Assembly (NCBI RefSeq): GCF_004216905.1 | Contig: NZ_SGXJ01000002.1 | Coordinates: 1,116,001-1,180,000 of the forward strand | Direction: 5' to 3' | DNA length: 64,000 nt | Source: Kribbella sp. VKM Ac-2569 | GTDB lineage: Bacteria; Actinomycetota; Actinomycetes; Propionibacteriales; Kribbellaceae | Shown here: in pieces, positions 33,584 to 40,752 of the stretch | Numbering within the stretch: position 1 is the first letter of the stretch | Layout of the letters: the number at the start of each line of letters is the position of its first letter | Translations under genes and position numbers: made by a program | The notes under the pieces: generated by a model | What the model was told of the DNA's origin: nothing | The model's database searches: none | What the model saw: the letters and a program-made list of their open reading frames with translations, nothing else

Positions 33584-33658
33584 TCAGCGCAGACAGAGGG
33601 CGCTGGAAACCCGGAGGAGGTCGATGTGGAGGCGGTAGTACGGCGGCTTGCGCGTCAT
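33584..33658 (-). CDS. Putative cysteine leader peptide, 24 residues
   Basis: The short frame encodes MTRKPPYYRLHIDLLRVSSA followed by LCLR and a TGA stop. ATG 33658 has a GAGGAG site 8 bases upstream, so it is likely translated. The pattern HIDLLRVSSALC resembles the short actinobacterial peptides annotated as putative leader peptides next to sulfur and cysteine genes, where translation of a late Cys codon senses cysteine supply. A strong hairpin lies between the leader stop and the permease start. Low cysteine would stall the ribosome near codon 22 (TGT) and change folding downstream, turning the sulfur operon on. This is inference from pattern and context; the peptide itself is not expected to have another function. 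Confidence 0.8.
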   Translation of the reverse strand: MTRKPPYYRLHIDLLRVSSALCLR

Positions 33659-33708
33659 TCCCGTCTCCTCTCGTCGGTCGTGTCATTTCAGTATGGGACG
33701 CGGCTGAA

Positions 33709-33739
33709 AGATTAGTAAGTCGGTCGACAAAGCTCTCAA
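33709..33739 (-). promoter_or_regulatory. Candidate promoter of the sulfur operon
   Basis: On the minus strand TTGAGA (33739-33734) and TAATCT (33714-33709) are separated by 19 bases. The leader start lies about 50 bases downstream. The CATACT at 33695-33690 is another possible -10. Confidence 0.4.
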
Positions 33740-33913
33740 TATATGGACGCCTTATACCGGCCTGGAGGGCCTGCTCGACGCCAATCGCGGGGTGATCCGC
33801 GTCACGGCGACGGCGACTTTCTTGCCCAACCGGTTCACGCCTGAGCATGCACCGGACGGCAGGACGCCCTCACCGAGCGTGTTCGATTTCGTTGAACTTT
33901 CCGCAATCCGTGT

Positions 33914-33943
33914 TTGAGGGGTTCGTGACCTGCTCGTTATGGT
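33914..33943 (+). promoter_or_regulatory. Candidate promoter of the M23 peptidase gene
   Basis: TTGAGG (33914-33919) and TATGGT (33938-33943) are spaced by 18 bases, and the GTG start lies 54 bases further on. This is a good housekeeping-type match. Confidence 0.5.
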
Positions 33944-33997
33944 CATTCAGTCGCCGTACCCCCTCAACGGCGGATACCCCTCCCTGGAAGGCTTCTC

Positions 33998-34918
33998 GTG
34001 CCCACTCACCAAGACGCGCCGCAATCAGACCGGCAGGCGTCCAGCCGCCCGGCTGCTTCGCGCCGGGTGGCAAAGCACCGCTCCTCCCGCCGCAACGCGA
34101 CCCGCCGTACCCAGCTGATCGGCCTGACCGCCGCACTGGCCGCCGCAGCCGGGACCACGACCGTCGGACTCAGCTCGTCCGTGACCGGTCCGGCCAACGC
34201 ATCCGGGAGCACCGGCCTGAACCCCTCACAGGCCGACGCTCTGACCGCCGCCCGGATCGACCGGCGCGACCTCGGGTCCCGGGACGCGTCCCGGATCGAC
34301 CTGTCGCTCGCGTCGACCCGGAAGGCGGCGGCCGAGACCGCCGCGAAGCAGCGGGCCGCGCGACTGGCCGCGAACGCGACGCTGACGCAGCGCCGGGCGC
34401 TCGCGCTGGCCGCCGCGAAGGCAACCGCCGCGAAGAAGGCCGAAGCGAACGCCAAGGCCCTCGCCGCTGCGAAGAAGGAAGCCCTCGCGAAGGCAGCGGC
34501 GATCAAGGCGGCTGCGGCCCCGAAGATCGTGCTGCCGACCACCGGCTACCACCTGACCGCCCGCTTCAACCAGGCCGGCGGCCGCTGGGCGCACAACCAC
34601 ACCGGTCTCGACTTCGCGGCCCCGATGGGTACGCCGGTTCGCTCGGTGATGGCCGGTGAGGTCATCCAGGCCGACTTCGAAGGCGCGTACGGCCGCCAGG
34701 TGAAGGTGCGGCACGCCGACGGCACGGTCACGTCGTACAGCCACATGTCCGAGTTCGACGTCTCCGTCGGCGACTCGGTCGAGGCCGGCACGATGGTCGG
34801 CCGCATCGGCATGACCGGCAACACCACCGGCCCCCACGTCCACTTCGAGGTCCTCCCCGGAGGCGGCTCCCCCATCGACCCCGAACCCTGGCTCCGCGAA
34901 CACGGCCTCAACCCGTAA
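33998..34918 (+). CDS. M23 family metallopeptidase (LytM-type)
   Basis: This 306-residue exported protein has a basic, long N-terminus and a membrane-type signal (RRTQLIGLTAALAAAAGTTTVG), an Ala/Lys/Arg-rich coiled segment (about residues 105-180), and a C-terminal LytM zinc domain (about 190-295). The zinc ligands sit in HNHTGLDFAAP, and in TGPHVHFE. It likely cuts peptidoglycan cross-links or activates amidases during growth and division. The GTG start has GGAAGG 7 bases upstream. Signal cleavage site is uncertain. Confidence 0.9.
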   Translation: MPTHQDAPQSDRQASSRPAASRRVAKHRSSRRNATRRTQLIGLTAALAAAAGTTTVGLSSSVTGPANASGSTGLNPSQADALTAARIDRRDLGSRDASRIDLSLASTRKAAAETAAKQRAARLAANATLTQRRALALAAAKATAAKKAEANAKALAAAKKEALAKAAAIKAAAAPKIVLPTTGYHLTARFNQAGGRWAHNHTGLDFAAPMGTPVRSVMAGEVIQADFEGAYGRQVKVRHADGTVTSYSHMSEFDVSVGDSVEAGTMVGRIGMTGNTTGPHVHFEVLPGGGSPIDPEPWLREHGLNP

Positions 34919-34936
34919 GACCTCCTACAAGGTCTT
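34917..34936. terminator. Small hairpin at the M23/GNAT convergence
   Basis: AAGACCT (34917-34923) and AGGTCTT (34930-34936) can pair across a CCTACA loop; the arms overlap the stop codons of both convergent genes. A weak bidirectional terminator is possible. Confidence 0.4.
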
Positions 34937-35434
34937 GGCCATGTCGAGGGCGGCTATGTAGTGGCCCTCGATGAGGAATTCGTTGGGGTGGGTGCCTTCC
35001 AGCACGTAGCCGTGGCGTTCGTACAGGCGGCGGGCTGCGGTGTTGGTGCTGTGGACGTGCAGGCTGATCTTGCGCGCGCCGCGGAGGCGGCCCTCGGCGG
35101 TGGCGGCGTCCAGGAGGGCGGAAGCGACGCCCAGTCGGCGCGCCTCGTGGGCGACCGCGAGGCCGTTGATCGACAGTACGCCGGAACCCTCGGGGAACGG
35201 GTACTTGTCCTGCAGGCGCAAGTACCCGACCACGGCCCCCTCGTGCTCCGCCACCAGATGCGCCTCCGGCCCGCTCCGGCTGAAGAACGTGTCCTGCAGG
35301 GTTTCCAGGTACGACGGGAACCCCGACGACGCGTCCCACGCGCTCCGCTCGATCGCGAGCAGCGCCGCGTCGTCCTCCTCGACGGCACGTCGTACCGTCA
35401 CTTGCTGGTCACCTGATCGGCGGTCGTCACTCAC
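34925..35434 (-). CDS. GNAT family N-acetyltransferase
   Basis: This 169-residue acetyl-CoA-dependent transferase has the RxxGxG-like site as ARRLGVASALLDAATAEGR (near residue 110), followed by ISLHVHSTNTAARRLYERHGYVLEG, as in RimI-like enzymes. The GTG start 35434 is preferred because GAGG lies 8 bases upstream. The substrate is unknown. It is convergent with the M23 gene and divergent from the M15 gene. Confidence 0.86.
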   Translation of the reverse strand: MSDDRRSGDQQVTVRRAVEEDDAALLAIERSAWDASSGFPSYLETLQDTFFSRSGPEAHLVAEHEGAVVGYLRLQDKYPFPEGSGVLSINGLAVAHEARRLGVASALLDAATAEGRLRGARKISLHVHSTNTAARRLYERHGYVLEGTHPNEFLIEGHYIAALDMAKTL

Positions 35435-35555
35435 CGCACCATCCTCGCCCGCCGTACGGGCCAACTGTCTGCGGGGTCAGGTTCCGGGGCCGGTATCGAA
35501 AACGTATCGGAAATCGCAGACGCTGCCGCAACATCGCCTTGGATGAACTGTCGGC

Positions 35556-36167
35556 ATGCTGACCAATCACCTGAGGCGCGATCGTCGGCTCGCCGTACCC
35601 GGCCGCCTGGCGATCGTTGCCGCCGTCATCAGTCTCGCGCTGACCTCGTGTACAGCGGTTTCCGCGCAGGACTCGGCACCGTCGAGCACCGGATCCGACC
35701 GGTCCTCCAAGTCCGGCTCGACCAAGGGCGGACCGCCCGGCGCGGCGGACGGCGTACTCCCGGACCACACCTCGGCGTACGACACCAGCCTGCCCGGGGT
35801 CACCAAGCTCGATCCCGCTCTCCGCGAGGCCGTCCAGAAGGCCGAGACCGCGATGAAGGCGGACGGCATCAAGATGCAGGTCACGACGGGCTGGCGCAGC
35901 AAGAAGTACCAGGAAGAGCTGATGGAGAAGGCGATCCGCAAGTACGGCAGCAAGAAGAAGGCCAAGGAGTACGTCGCCGACCCGGACGAATCGCACCACG
36001 TCACGGGCCACGCCGTCGACATCGGCCCCACCGACGCCGACTACTGGCTGATCCGCCACGGCAACCGCTACGGCCTCTGCCAAACCCTCTCCAACGAGAT
36101 CTGGCACTTCGAACTGGTCACCACCCCGGGCGGGACCTGCCCACCCATGACCGACCCGAAAGGTTAG
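35556..36167 (+). CDS. M15 family D,D-carboxypeptidase lipoprotein (VanY-like)
   Basis: This 203-residue protein has a lipoprotein signal (ISLALTSC as lipobox, near residue 32), a Ser/Gly-rich linker and an M15 peptidase domain. The zinc motif SHHVTGHAVDIG (near residue 147) supplies His and Asp ligands, and EIWHFE (near 186) the catalytic Glu and third His. It should trim the terminal D-Ala of peptidoglycan peptides outside the cell. No van regulator or ligase is nearby, so it is a cell-wall maintenance enzyme rather than a resistance gene. Its stop overlaps the next convergent gene. Confidence 0.87.
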   Translation: MLTNHLRRDRRLAVPGRLAIVAAVISLALTSCTAVSAQDSAPSSTGSDRSSKSGSTKGGPPGAADGVLPDHTSAYDTSLPGVTKLDPALREAVQKAETAMKADGIKMQVTTGWRSKKYQEELMEKAIRKYGSKKKAKEYVADPDESHHVTGHAVDIGPTDADYWLIRHGNRYGLCQTLSNEIWHFELVTTPGGTCPPMTDPKG

Positions 36168-36685
36168 CGGGGTTCTTCGGGGGGATCGGGGAGTTTGGCG
36201 AGGGGGCGTTGGGACCAGGCGACGTCGTGCCAGGCGTCGAGCTTCCAGCCGATGTCGCGGTAGGTGCCGATCGGGTCGAAGCCGAGGGACTTGTGCAGGG
36301 CTTCGCTGGCTGGGTTGGGCAGGGTCACGCCGGCGATGGCGGTACGGAAACCGCGTTCGGACAGGCGGTCGAACAGGGCGTTGTAGAGCATTCGGCCGGC
36401 GCCGGTGCGATGGTGGCTGGGGGCAACATAGACGCTCACCTCACAGGACCAGCGGTACGCCGGGCGCGGCTTCATCGGACCGCCGTACGCATATCCGACG
36501 ACCTGGCCGTCGTCTTCGAGAACCAGCCACGCGTGGGTGGACTGGGCCTTGGTGATGCGCTCGGCCATCTCCTCGACCGTCGGCGGTTCGAGCTCGAACG
36601 TGATCGAAGTACCGGTGACATAGGGCGTGTAGATCGCCGCGCAGGCCTCGGCGTCCGCGGCCGAAGCGTCTCTGACCTGAACCAT
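36164..36685 (-). CDS. GNAT acetyltransferase, phosphinothricin acetyltransferase-like
   Basis: This 173-residue protein shows the Pat/Bar pattern: VRDASAADAEACAAIYTPYVTGTSITFELEPPT at the start, EVSVYVAPSHHRTGAGRMLYNALFD with the acetyl-CoA loop, and FDPIGTYRDIGWKLDAWHDVAWSQRPL at the end. Related enzymes acetylate phosphinothricin or methionine sulfone; the real substrate is unknown. ATG 36685 lies 6 bases after a TACTAT box, so it is probably leaderless. It is divergent from an XRE-cupin regulator with only 39 bases between. Confidence 0.88.
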   Translation of the reverse strand: MVQVRDASAADAEACAAIYTPYVTGTSITFELEPPTVEEMAERITKAQSTHAWLVLEDDGQVVGYAYGGPMKPRPAYRWSCEVSVYVAPSHHRTGAGRMLYNALFDRLSERGFRTAIAGVTLPNPASEALHKSLGFDPIGTYRDIGWKLDAWHDVAWSQRPLAKLPDPPEEPR

Positions 36686-36691
36686 GACACG

Positions 36692-36697
36692 ATAGTA
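36692..36697 (-). promoter_or_regulatory. Candidate -10 box of the Pat-like gene
   Basis: On the minus strand TACTAT ends 6 bases before ATG 36685. It overlaps the control region of the divergent regulator. Confidence 0.45.
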
Positions 36698-36711
36698 GCC
36701 ATAACTGACGC

Positions 36712-36717
36712 TATAGT
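36712..36717 (+). promoter_or_regulatory. Candidate -10 box of the XRE-cupin gene
   Basis: TATAGT, five of six to consensus, ends 7 bases before GTG 36725. Related words ACGATAGTAGC (36689-36699) and ACGCTATAGTGGC (36708-36720) could be operator half-sites. Confidence 0.5.
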
Positions 36718-36724
36718 GGCAAGC

Positions 36725-37288
36725 GTGATGGATGAACTGTCTCGATCCTTGGCCGCGACCGTGCAGCAGGCACGGGTTGCGCAGGACCTGTCCGTGAACG
36801 CGCTCGCCGAGCGATCGGGGGTATCGCGCGCGATGATCGGGAAGATCGAGCGGGGCGAGGCGCAGCCCACCGCCGTACTGCTGGGGAAGTTGTCCGGTGC
36901 GCTCGGCATGACGTTGTCCGAACTGGTCGCCCGCGCGGAGAACACGGGTGAGCTGCTTCGGCGAGCGGACGATCAGCCGGTCTGGACCGACCCGGTCACC
37001 GGGTACCGCCGACGCGCGGTGTCCCCGGTGACCGACGGGCCACTGGAATTGGTGGAGGTGGAATTGCCTCCTGGGGCGTCGGTCTCGTACCCGGCCGACG
37101 CCTACATCTTCAAGTACCAGCAGTTGTGGATCCTCGACGGACGGCTCCGCTTCCACGAAGGATCACAGGTCCACGAACTGCACGCCGGCGACTGCCTGCA
37201 ACTCGGTCCGCCCCTACCGACGACCTTCCACAATCCGGGTACGTCGGTGTGCCGCTACCTTGTCGCGCTGGTCAAAGGGCGCGGCTGA
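36725..37288 (+). CDS. XRE family regulator with cupin domain
   Basis: This 187-residue protein has an N-terminal helix-turn-helix (about residues 8-65; RVAQDLSVNALAERSGVSRAMIGKIERGEAQPT) and a C-terminal cupin (about 115-183; FKYQQLWILDGRLRFHEGSQVHELHAGDCLQLG). Such proteins sense a small ligand in the cupin. GTG 36725 is preferred since it lies 7 bases after TATAGT; ATG 36728 is the alternative. It probably controls itself and the divergent Pat-like acetyltransferase gene. Its last 34 bases overlap the end of the convergent monooxygenase gene. Confidence 0.89.
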   Translation: MMDELSRSLAATVQQARVAQDLSVNALAERSGVSRAMIGKIERGEAQPTAVLLGKLSGALGMTLSELVARAENTGELLRRADDQPVWTDPVTGYRRRAVSPVTDGPLELVEVELPPGASVSYPADAYIFKYQQLWILDGRLRFHEGSQVHELHAGDCLQLGPPLPTTFHNPGTSVCRYLVALVKGRG

Positions 37289-38766
37289 AACCACTGCGCC
37301 GCCGCGTCACGCAGACCTTCACGTTCCGCGATCCCGTCCTTGTCGGCCGCCCAGGCGACGTAACCGTCCGGCCTGATCAGCAAGGCGATCGGAGCCTCAC
37401 CCCGGCCGGTGACCACCTCGATGGGCTCCGAGACGAGGTCGGCGAACGAGGCGTCGGGGGTGAGGTCGACGAGAAGCGGGCGGGCGGACCGCATCAGCTC
37501 GGCCAGCCGCACCGAGCCGATCGTCAGATCCGGCGCCCAGCGGCCGACCAGGGGATGCGAACCCTCGTAGTACTTGATGTCCGCGCCGGAAATCAGTTCC
37601 GCAACTCGCTGCACGTTCCGCGGATCGGTCAGAAACTCGCCGAACAGTTTCCGCAACTCCGTCACCTGCTCACCCGGTGCGATCAACGCGGACTGCGCCT
37701 GGGTGTGCATCACGACCCGCTCTCCCACCGGCCGGCGCTCGGACTCGTACGTGTCGAGCAGCCCCGGCGGCGCCCAGCCCTGCACCTCGGCCGCCAGCTT
37801 CCAGCCGAGATTGACCGCATCCTGCAGCCCGAGGTTCAGCCCAGGCCCGCCGATCGCGGAATGCACATGCGCGGCATCGCCGACCAGCAACACTCGTCCG
37901 GAACGGAAACTCGAGGCCAGCCGGCTGTTCCCGCCGACCACCCGCCGGAGCTGCCGCACACCCTCACCCGTTGGCTCGACCAACGGCAGGTGGACGCCGA
38001 GCACCCGGTCGGCGCTCTCCTGCAACTCCTGGAACGTCACCTCGCCGTCGGGCGGCGTGTCCCACTCTCCCGTGCTGATCGCGGGCAGCCGATTCGGAAA
38101 CGGCGCCCAGACGAACAGTCCACGTTCCGTCCGCTGGTGCAGGAACGGCGGCACGACGCCGTACCCGGGGATCTTCAGCAGCCCGTCCTCGATGTACTCG
38201 GGCGGCACTGCGGCGCTTCCGGTCCGGGACACCATCGAGTCGTTGGTGACGCCGGGAAAGTCGATTCCGGCCAGTTTCCGCGTCGGGCTGTGCCCGCCGT
38301 CGGCGCCGACCAAGTAGCCGGCCCGCAGTTCGTACTCGCCGTCCGGTCCGGACAGCGACACCGTGACGCCGTCCGCGTCCTGTGTGAACCCGGTCAGCTC
38401 GTGACCACGCCGGATCTCGACGCCGAGTTCCAGGGCCCGCTCCTGCAGCACCTCCTCGATGCGTACCTGCGGAACCTGCAGCAGGTAGACCGGGTTCTCC
38501 TCGAGTACGTCGAGCGGCAACGGCATCGCACCGAACACGAAACCAGGAGCCGGCTGCGGCGGACCCGGCGTACCGCTCAACCGCTCGTACAGGCCCCGCC
38601 GGTCGAGCATTCTGATGACCTGGCCGACCAGGCCGTTGGCGCGCGGCACTGTGCTGCGTTCCGGAAGTTTCTCGAGCACGATCGGCCGGACTCCGGCCAG
38701 CCGGAGTTCACTGGCGAGCATGAGGCCGTTCGGTCCGGCCCCGGCGATGACAACTTCTGCGTCCAT
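37255..38766 (-). CDS. FAD-dependent monooxygenase (PHBH class, RdmE/Rox-like)
   Basis: This 503-residue aromatic hydroxylase has the FAD motif VVIAGAGPNGLMLASELRLAG, the ADGGHSPTRKLAGI motif and the second FAD motif VLLVGDAAHVHSAIGGPGLNLGLQDAVNLGWKLA, and a C-terminal thioredoxin-like domain (RPLLVDLTPDASFADLVSEP, LLIRPDGYVAWA). Relatives hydroxylate polyketides or inactivate rifampicin and tetracycline-like drugs. ATG 38766 has GGAGGG 7 bases upstream. The gene lies 68 bases after the tetR-type gene on the same strand, with a hairpin between, so it is likely controlled by that repressor. The substrate is unknown; no biosynthetic cluster is nearby. Confidence 0.92.
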   Translation of the reverse strand: MDAEVVIAGAGPNGLMLASELRLAGVRPIVLEKLPERSTVPRANGLVGQVIRMLDRRGLYERLSGTPGPPQPAPGFVFGAMPLPLDVLEENPVYLLQVPQVRIEEVLQERALELGVEIRRGHELTGFTQDADGVTVSLSGPDGEYELRAGYLVGADGGHSPTRKLAGIDFPGVTNDSMVSRTGSAAVPPEYIEDGLLKIPGYGVVPPFLHQRTERGLFVWAPFPNRLPAISTGEWDTPPDGEVTFQELQESADRVLGVHLPLVEPTGEGVRQLRRVVGGNSRLASSFRSGRVLLVGDAAHVHSAIGGPGLNLGLQDAVNLGWKLAAEVQGWAPPGLLDTYESERRPVGERVVMHTQAQSALIAPGEQVTELRKLFGEFLTDPRNVQRVAELISGADIKYYEGSHPLVGRWAPDLTIGSVRLAELMRSARPLLVDLTPDASFADLVSEPIEVVTGRGEAPIALLIRPDGYVAWAADKDGIAEREGLRDAAAQWFQPRPLTSATR

Positions 38767-38798
38767 GACGCGTCCCTCCACTTAGGCGTGACTGACCG

Positions 38799-38817
38799 CC
38801 CCGGCGACTTACCGGGG
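38799..38817 (-). other. Hairpin between TetR and monooxygenase genes
   Basis: CCCCGG (38799-38804) and CCGGGG (38812-38817) form a 6-bp stem with a 7-base loop. It may partly terminate or stabilise the joint message. Confidence 0.35.
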
Positions 38818-38834
38818 TCGAGTAGTTCTGTTGG

Positions 38835-39443
38835 CTATTCGGGGACGGGCAGGCCGGCTTCGACCTGGTCGAGCGCCGACGACAGCAGGTCGGCGATCGA
38901 GCGCGGCGGATCGGCCCGCAGCCACTCCGCCATCACGACCGCGCGGGTCGCGCCGATCACCTCGGCGACCAGCCGCGGATACATCCCCGAGGCGCCGGTC
39001 CGGTCGGCGACCGCGGCCGCCAGTTCCTCACCGACCCGGGCGTAGGCGCGCGCGACCGCACCCTGCAGTGCCGGCTCGCTCATCATCAACCGGATGCCGG
39101 CGAGCCACTGCTCATCCGGCGGCCGGCGCCCGCCGTGACCTTCCTCGCCGAGGGCGAAGTGCTTCTCGATCGCCACCCGGATCGCGACCCACAACGGCTC
39201 GTCGGCGGGCCGTGCCCGGAGCTCCTCGGCGATCCGCAGGCTGCGATCCACCTCGCGGGCGGCGATCGCATCGGCCTTGCTGTCGAAGTAGTTGCGGAAC
39301 GTCCGCAGCGAGACGCCGGCCTCGTCGGCGATGTCCTCGATCCGCACGTTGCCGTACCCGCGCTCGACGGCGAGCCGGACGGCCGCCCAGCTCAACGCGA
39401 TCCGCGTCTCCTGCTTCTTCCGCTCCCGCAACCCGTCGGCCAT
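38835..39443 (-). CDS. TetR family transcriptional regulator
   Basis: This 202-residue protein has a TetR helix-turn-helix (about residues 10-56; VERGYGNVRIEDIADEAGVSLRTFRNYFDSKADAI) and a ligand-binding C-terminal domain. The chosen ATG 39443 lies 6 bases after a TACGGT box; no ribosome binding site is present. Inverted repeats at 39463-39493 overlap the promoter, fitting autorepression. It probably controls the adjacent FAD monooxygenase gene. Confidence 0.92.
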   Translation of the reverse strand: MADGLRERKKQETRIALSWAAVRLAVERGYGNVRIEDIADEAGVSLRTFRNYFDSKADAIAAREVDRSLRIAEELRARPADEPLWVAIRVAIEKHFALGEEGHGGRRPPDEQWLAGIRLMMSEPALQGAVARAYARVGEELAAAVADRTGASGMYPRLVAEVIGATRAVVMAEWLRADPPRSIADLLSSALDQVEAGLPVPE

Positions 39444-39449
39444 ATCTCG

Positions 39450-39493
39450 ACCGTAGCAGAAGTTGCCCAAAGAGCAAAGATGCCTTTTAGGCA
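39450..39493. promoter_or_regulatory. TetR promoter and operator-like palindromes
   Basis: The minus-strand -10 TACGGT lies at 39455-39450 and a TTGCTC -35 at 39477-39472. Two palindromes cover the -35 and beyond: TTGC..GCAA at 39463-39477 and TGCCTTTTAGGCA at 39481-39493. Confidence 0.5.
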
Positions 39494-39543
39494 ATTTCTT
39501 CCAACCGGGCAGAACTGGCGTCGGACCGTGGTTGGGTTAGCTC

Positions 39544-40752
39544 ATGACGGTGTCCCCGCTGGTCTGGGTGCTGACGCTGCTGGTGATCGTCGGCCTGTTG
39601 CTGTTCGACTACTTCTTCCATGTGCGGTCGGCGCACGTCCCGACCCTGCGCGAAGCCGCCGTCTGGTCCGCGCTGTACGTCGGGATCGCGCTGCTGTTCG
39701 GACTCGGCACCCTCGTCCTCGGCGGCGGCGACATGGGATCGGAGTACTTCGCCGGCTACATCACGGAGAAGGCGCTGTCGGTCGACAACCTGTTCGTGTT
39801 CCTGATCATCATGACCGGTTTCCGGGTGCCCCGGGAGAACCAGCAGAAGGTCCTGCTGGTCGGGATCGTGGTCAGCCTGATCGCGCGGGCCGGGTTCATC
39901 TTCATCGGCTCGGCGTTGCTGAACACGTTTTCCTGGGTGTTCTACCTGTTCGGGATCGCGCTCCTGCTGACCGCCGGAAACATGCTCAAGCCGGAGACCG
40001 AGGAGTCGCACCAGGCGCAGAACCTCGTGGTCCGGCTGAGCCGCCGGCTGTTCCGGACCTCGGAGGAGTACGACTCGGACCGGCTGACGACGGTCGTCGA
40101 CGGTCACCGGATGCTCACGCCGATGCTGCTGGTGATGGTCGCGATCGGCGCCACCGACCTGATGTTCGCACTCGACTCGATCCCGGCGATCTTCGGCCTG
40201 ACGCAGAACGTGTACGTCGTGTTCACCGCGACCGCGTTCAGCCTGCTCGGCCTGCGGCAACTGTTCTTCCTGCTGGACGGGCTCCTGGACCGGCTGATCT
40301 ACCTGTCCTTCGGGCTCGCCGCGATCCTCGCGTTCATCGGCGCCAAGCTGATCCTGCACGCGCTGCACGAGAACAACCTGCCGTTCGTGAACGGCGGCGA
40401 CCACGTCGAGGTGGCGGAGATCAGCACCGGTCTCTCGCTGGTCGTGATCCTGGCCGTGCTGGTGATCACGATCTTCGCGTCCCTGTTCAGCACCCGCGGG
40501 CGGACGCAGACCGCGATGGCCCACATCCGCCGGGACGCGACGGCGTACCTCGATCCGGAGTACACCGACGACCCCGGGGAGCGGGAGCGGGTGTTCCAGC
40601 GGTTGCTACGGGCCCGCGACCACATCACCGAGCTCGGTCCGAAGGCCAAGCAGCAGGTCTGGAACGAGGAGGATCTGATGGCCCTGTGCCGCGAGGTCGG
40701 CGAGGCGCACGCCGCCGCCCACGCCGACCACGAGATCCGGCCTAGCCTTTGA
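39544..40752 (+). CDS. terC: TerC family integral membrane protein
   Basis: This 402-residue protein has about nine membrane segments and the TerC core (EYFAGYITEKALSVDNLFVFLIIM with the Asp-Asn pair near residue 84, and AIGATDLMFALDSIPAIFGLTQ with the second Asp-Ser near 210). In other bacteria TerC relatives move manganese or act in tellurite resistance and metal loading of exported proteins. No manganese riboswitch is seen upstream. The tail of 90 residues is hydrophilic. It overlaps the end of the convergent permease gene by 11 bases. Confidence 0.92.
   Translation: MTVSPLVWVLTLLVIVGLLLFDYFFHVRSAHVPTLREAAVWSALYVGIALLFGLGTLVLGGGDMGSEYFAGYITEKALSVDNLFVFLIIMTGFRVPRENQQKVLLVGIVVSLIARAGFIFIGSALLNTFSWVFYLFGIALLLTAGNMLKPETEESHQAQNLVVRLSRRLFRTSEEYDSDRLTTVVDGHRMLTPMLLVMVAIGATDLMFALDSIPAIFGLTQNVYVVFTATAFSLLGLRQLFFLLDGLLDRLIYLSFGLAAILAFIGAKLILHALHENNLPFVNGGDHVEVAEISTGLSLVVILAVLVITIFASLFSTRGRTQTAMAHIRRDATAYLDPEYTDDPGERERVFQRLLRARDHITELGPKAKQQVWNEEDLMALCREVGEAHAAAHADHEIRPSL

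Larger units (their letters stand above)
33659..33997. other. Intergenic region between sulfur operon and M23 gene
   Basis: This 339-base gap holds the leader ribosome binding site and the operon promoter on the minus strand, and the M23 promoter on the plus strand. I see no gene, no c-di-AMP riboswitch typical of cell-wall peptidases and no SAM-type riboswitch. Confidence 0.5.

Noticed and set aside
33659-33997. Possible c-di-AMP riboswitch before the M23 peptidase or SAM riboswitch before the sulfur operon
   Set aside because: No conserved core pairing pattern of either class could be seen; the sulfur operon has a leader peptide instead.
35556-36167. Vancomycin resistance gene vanY
   Set aside because: The protein has M15 zinc motifs, but vanHAX, vanRS and similar genes are absent, so a cell-wall role is more likely.
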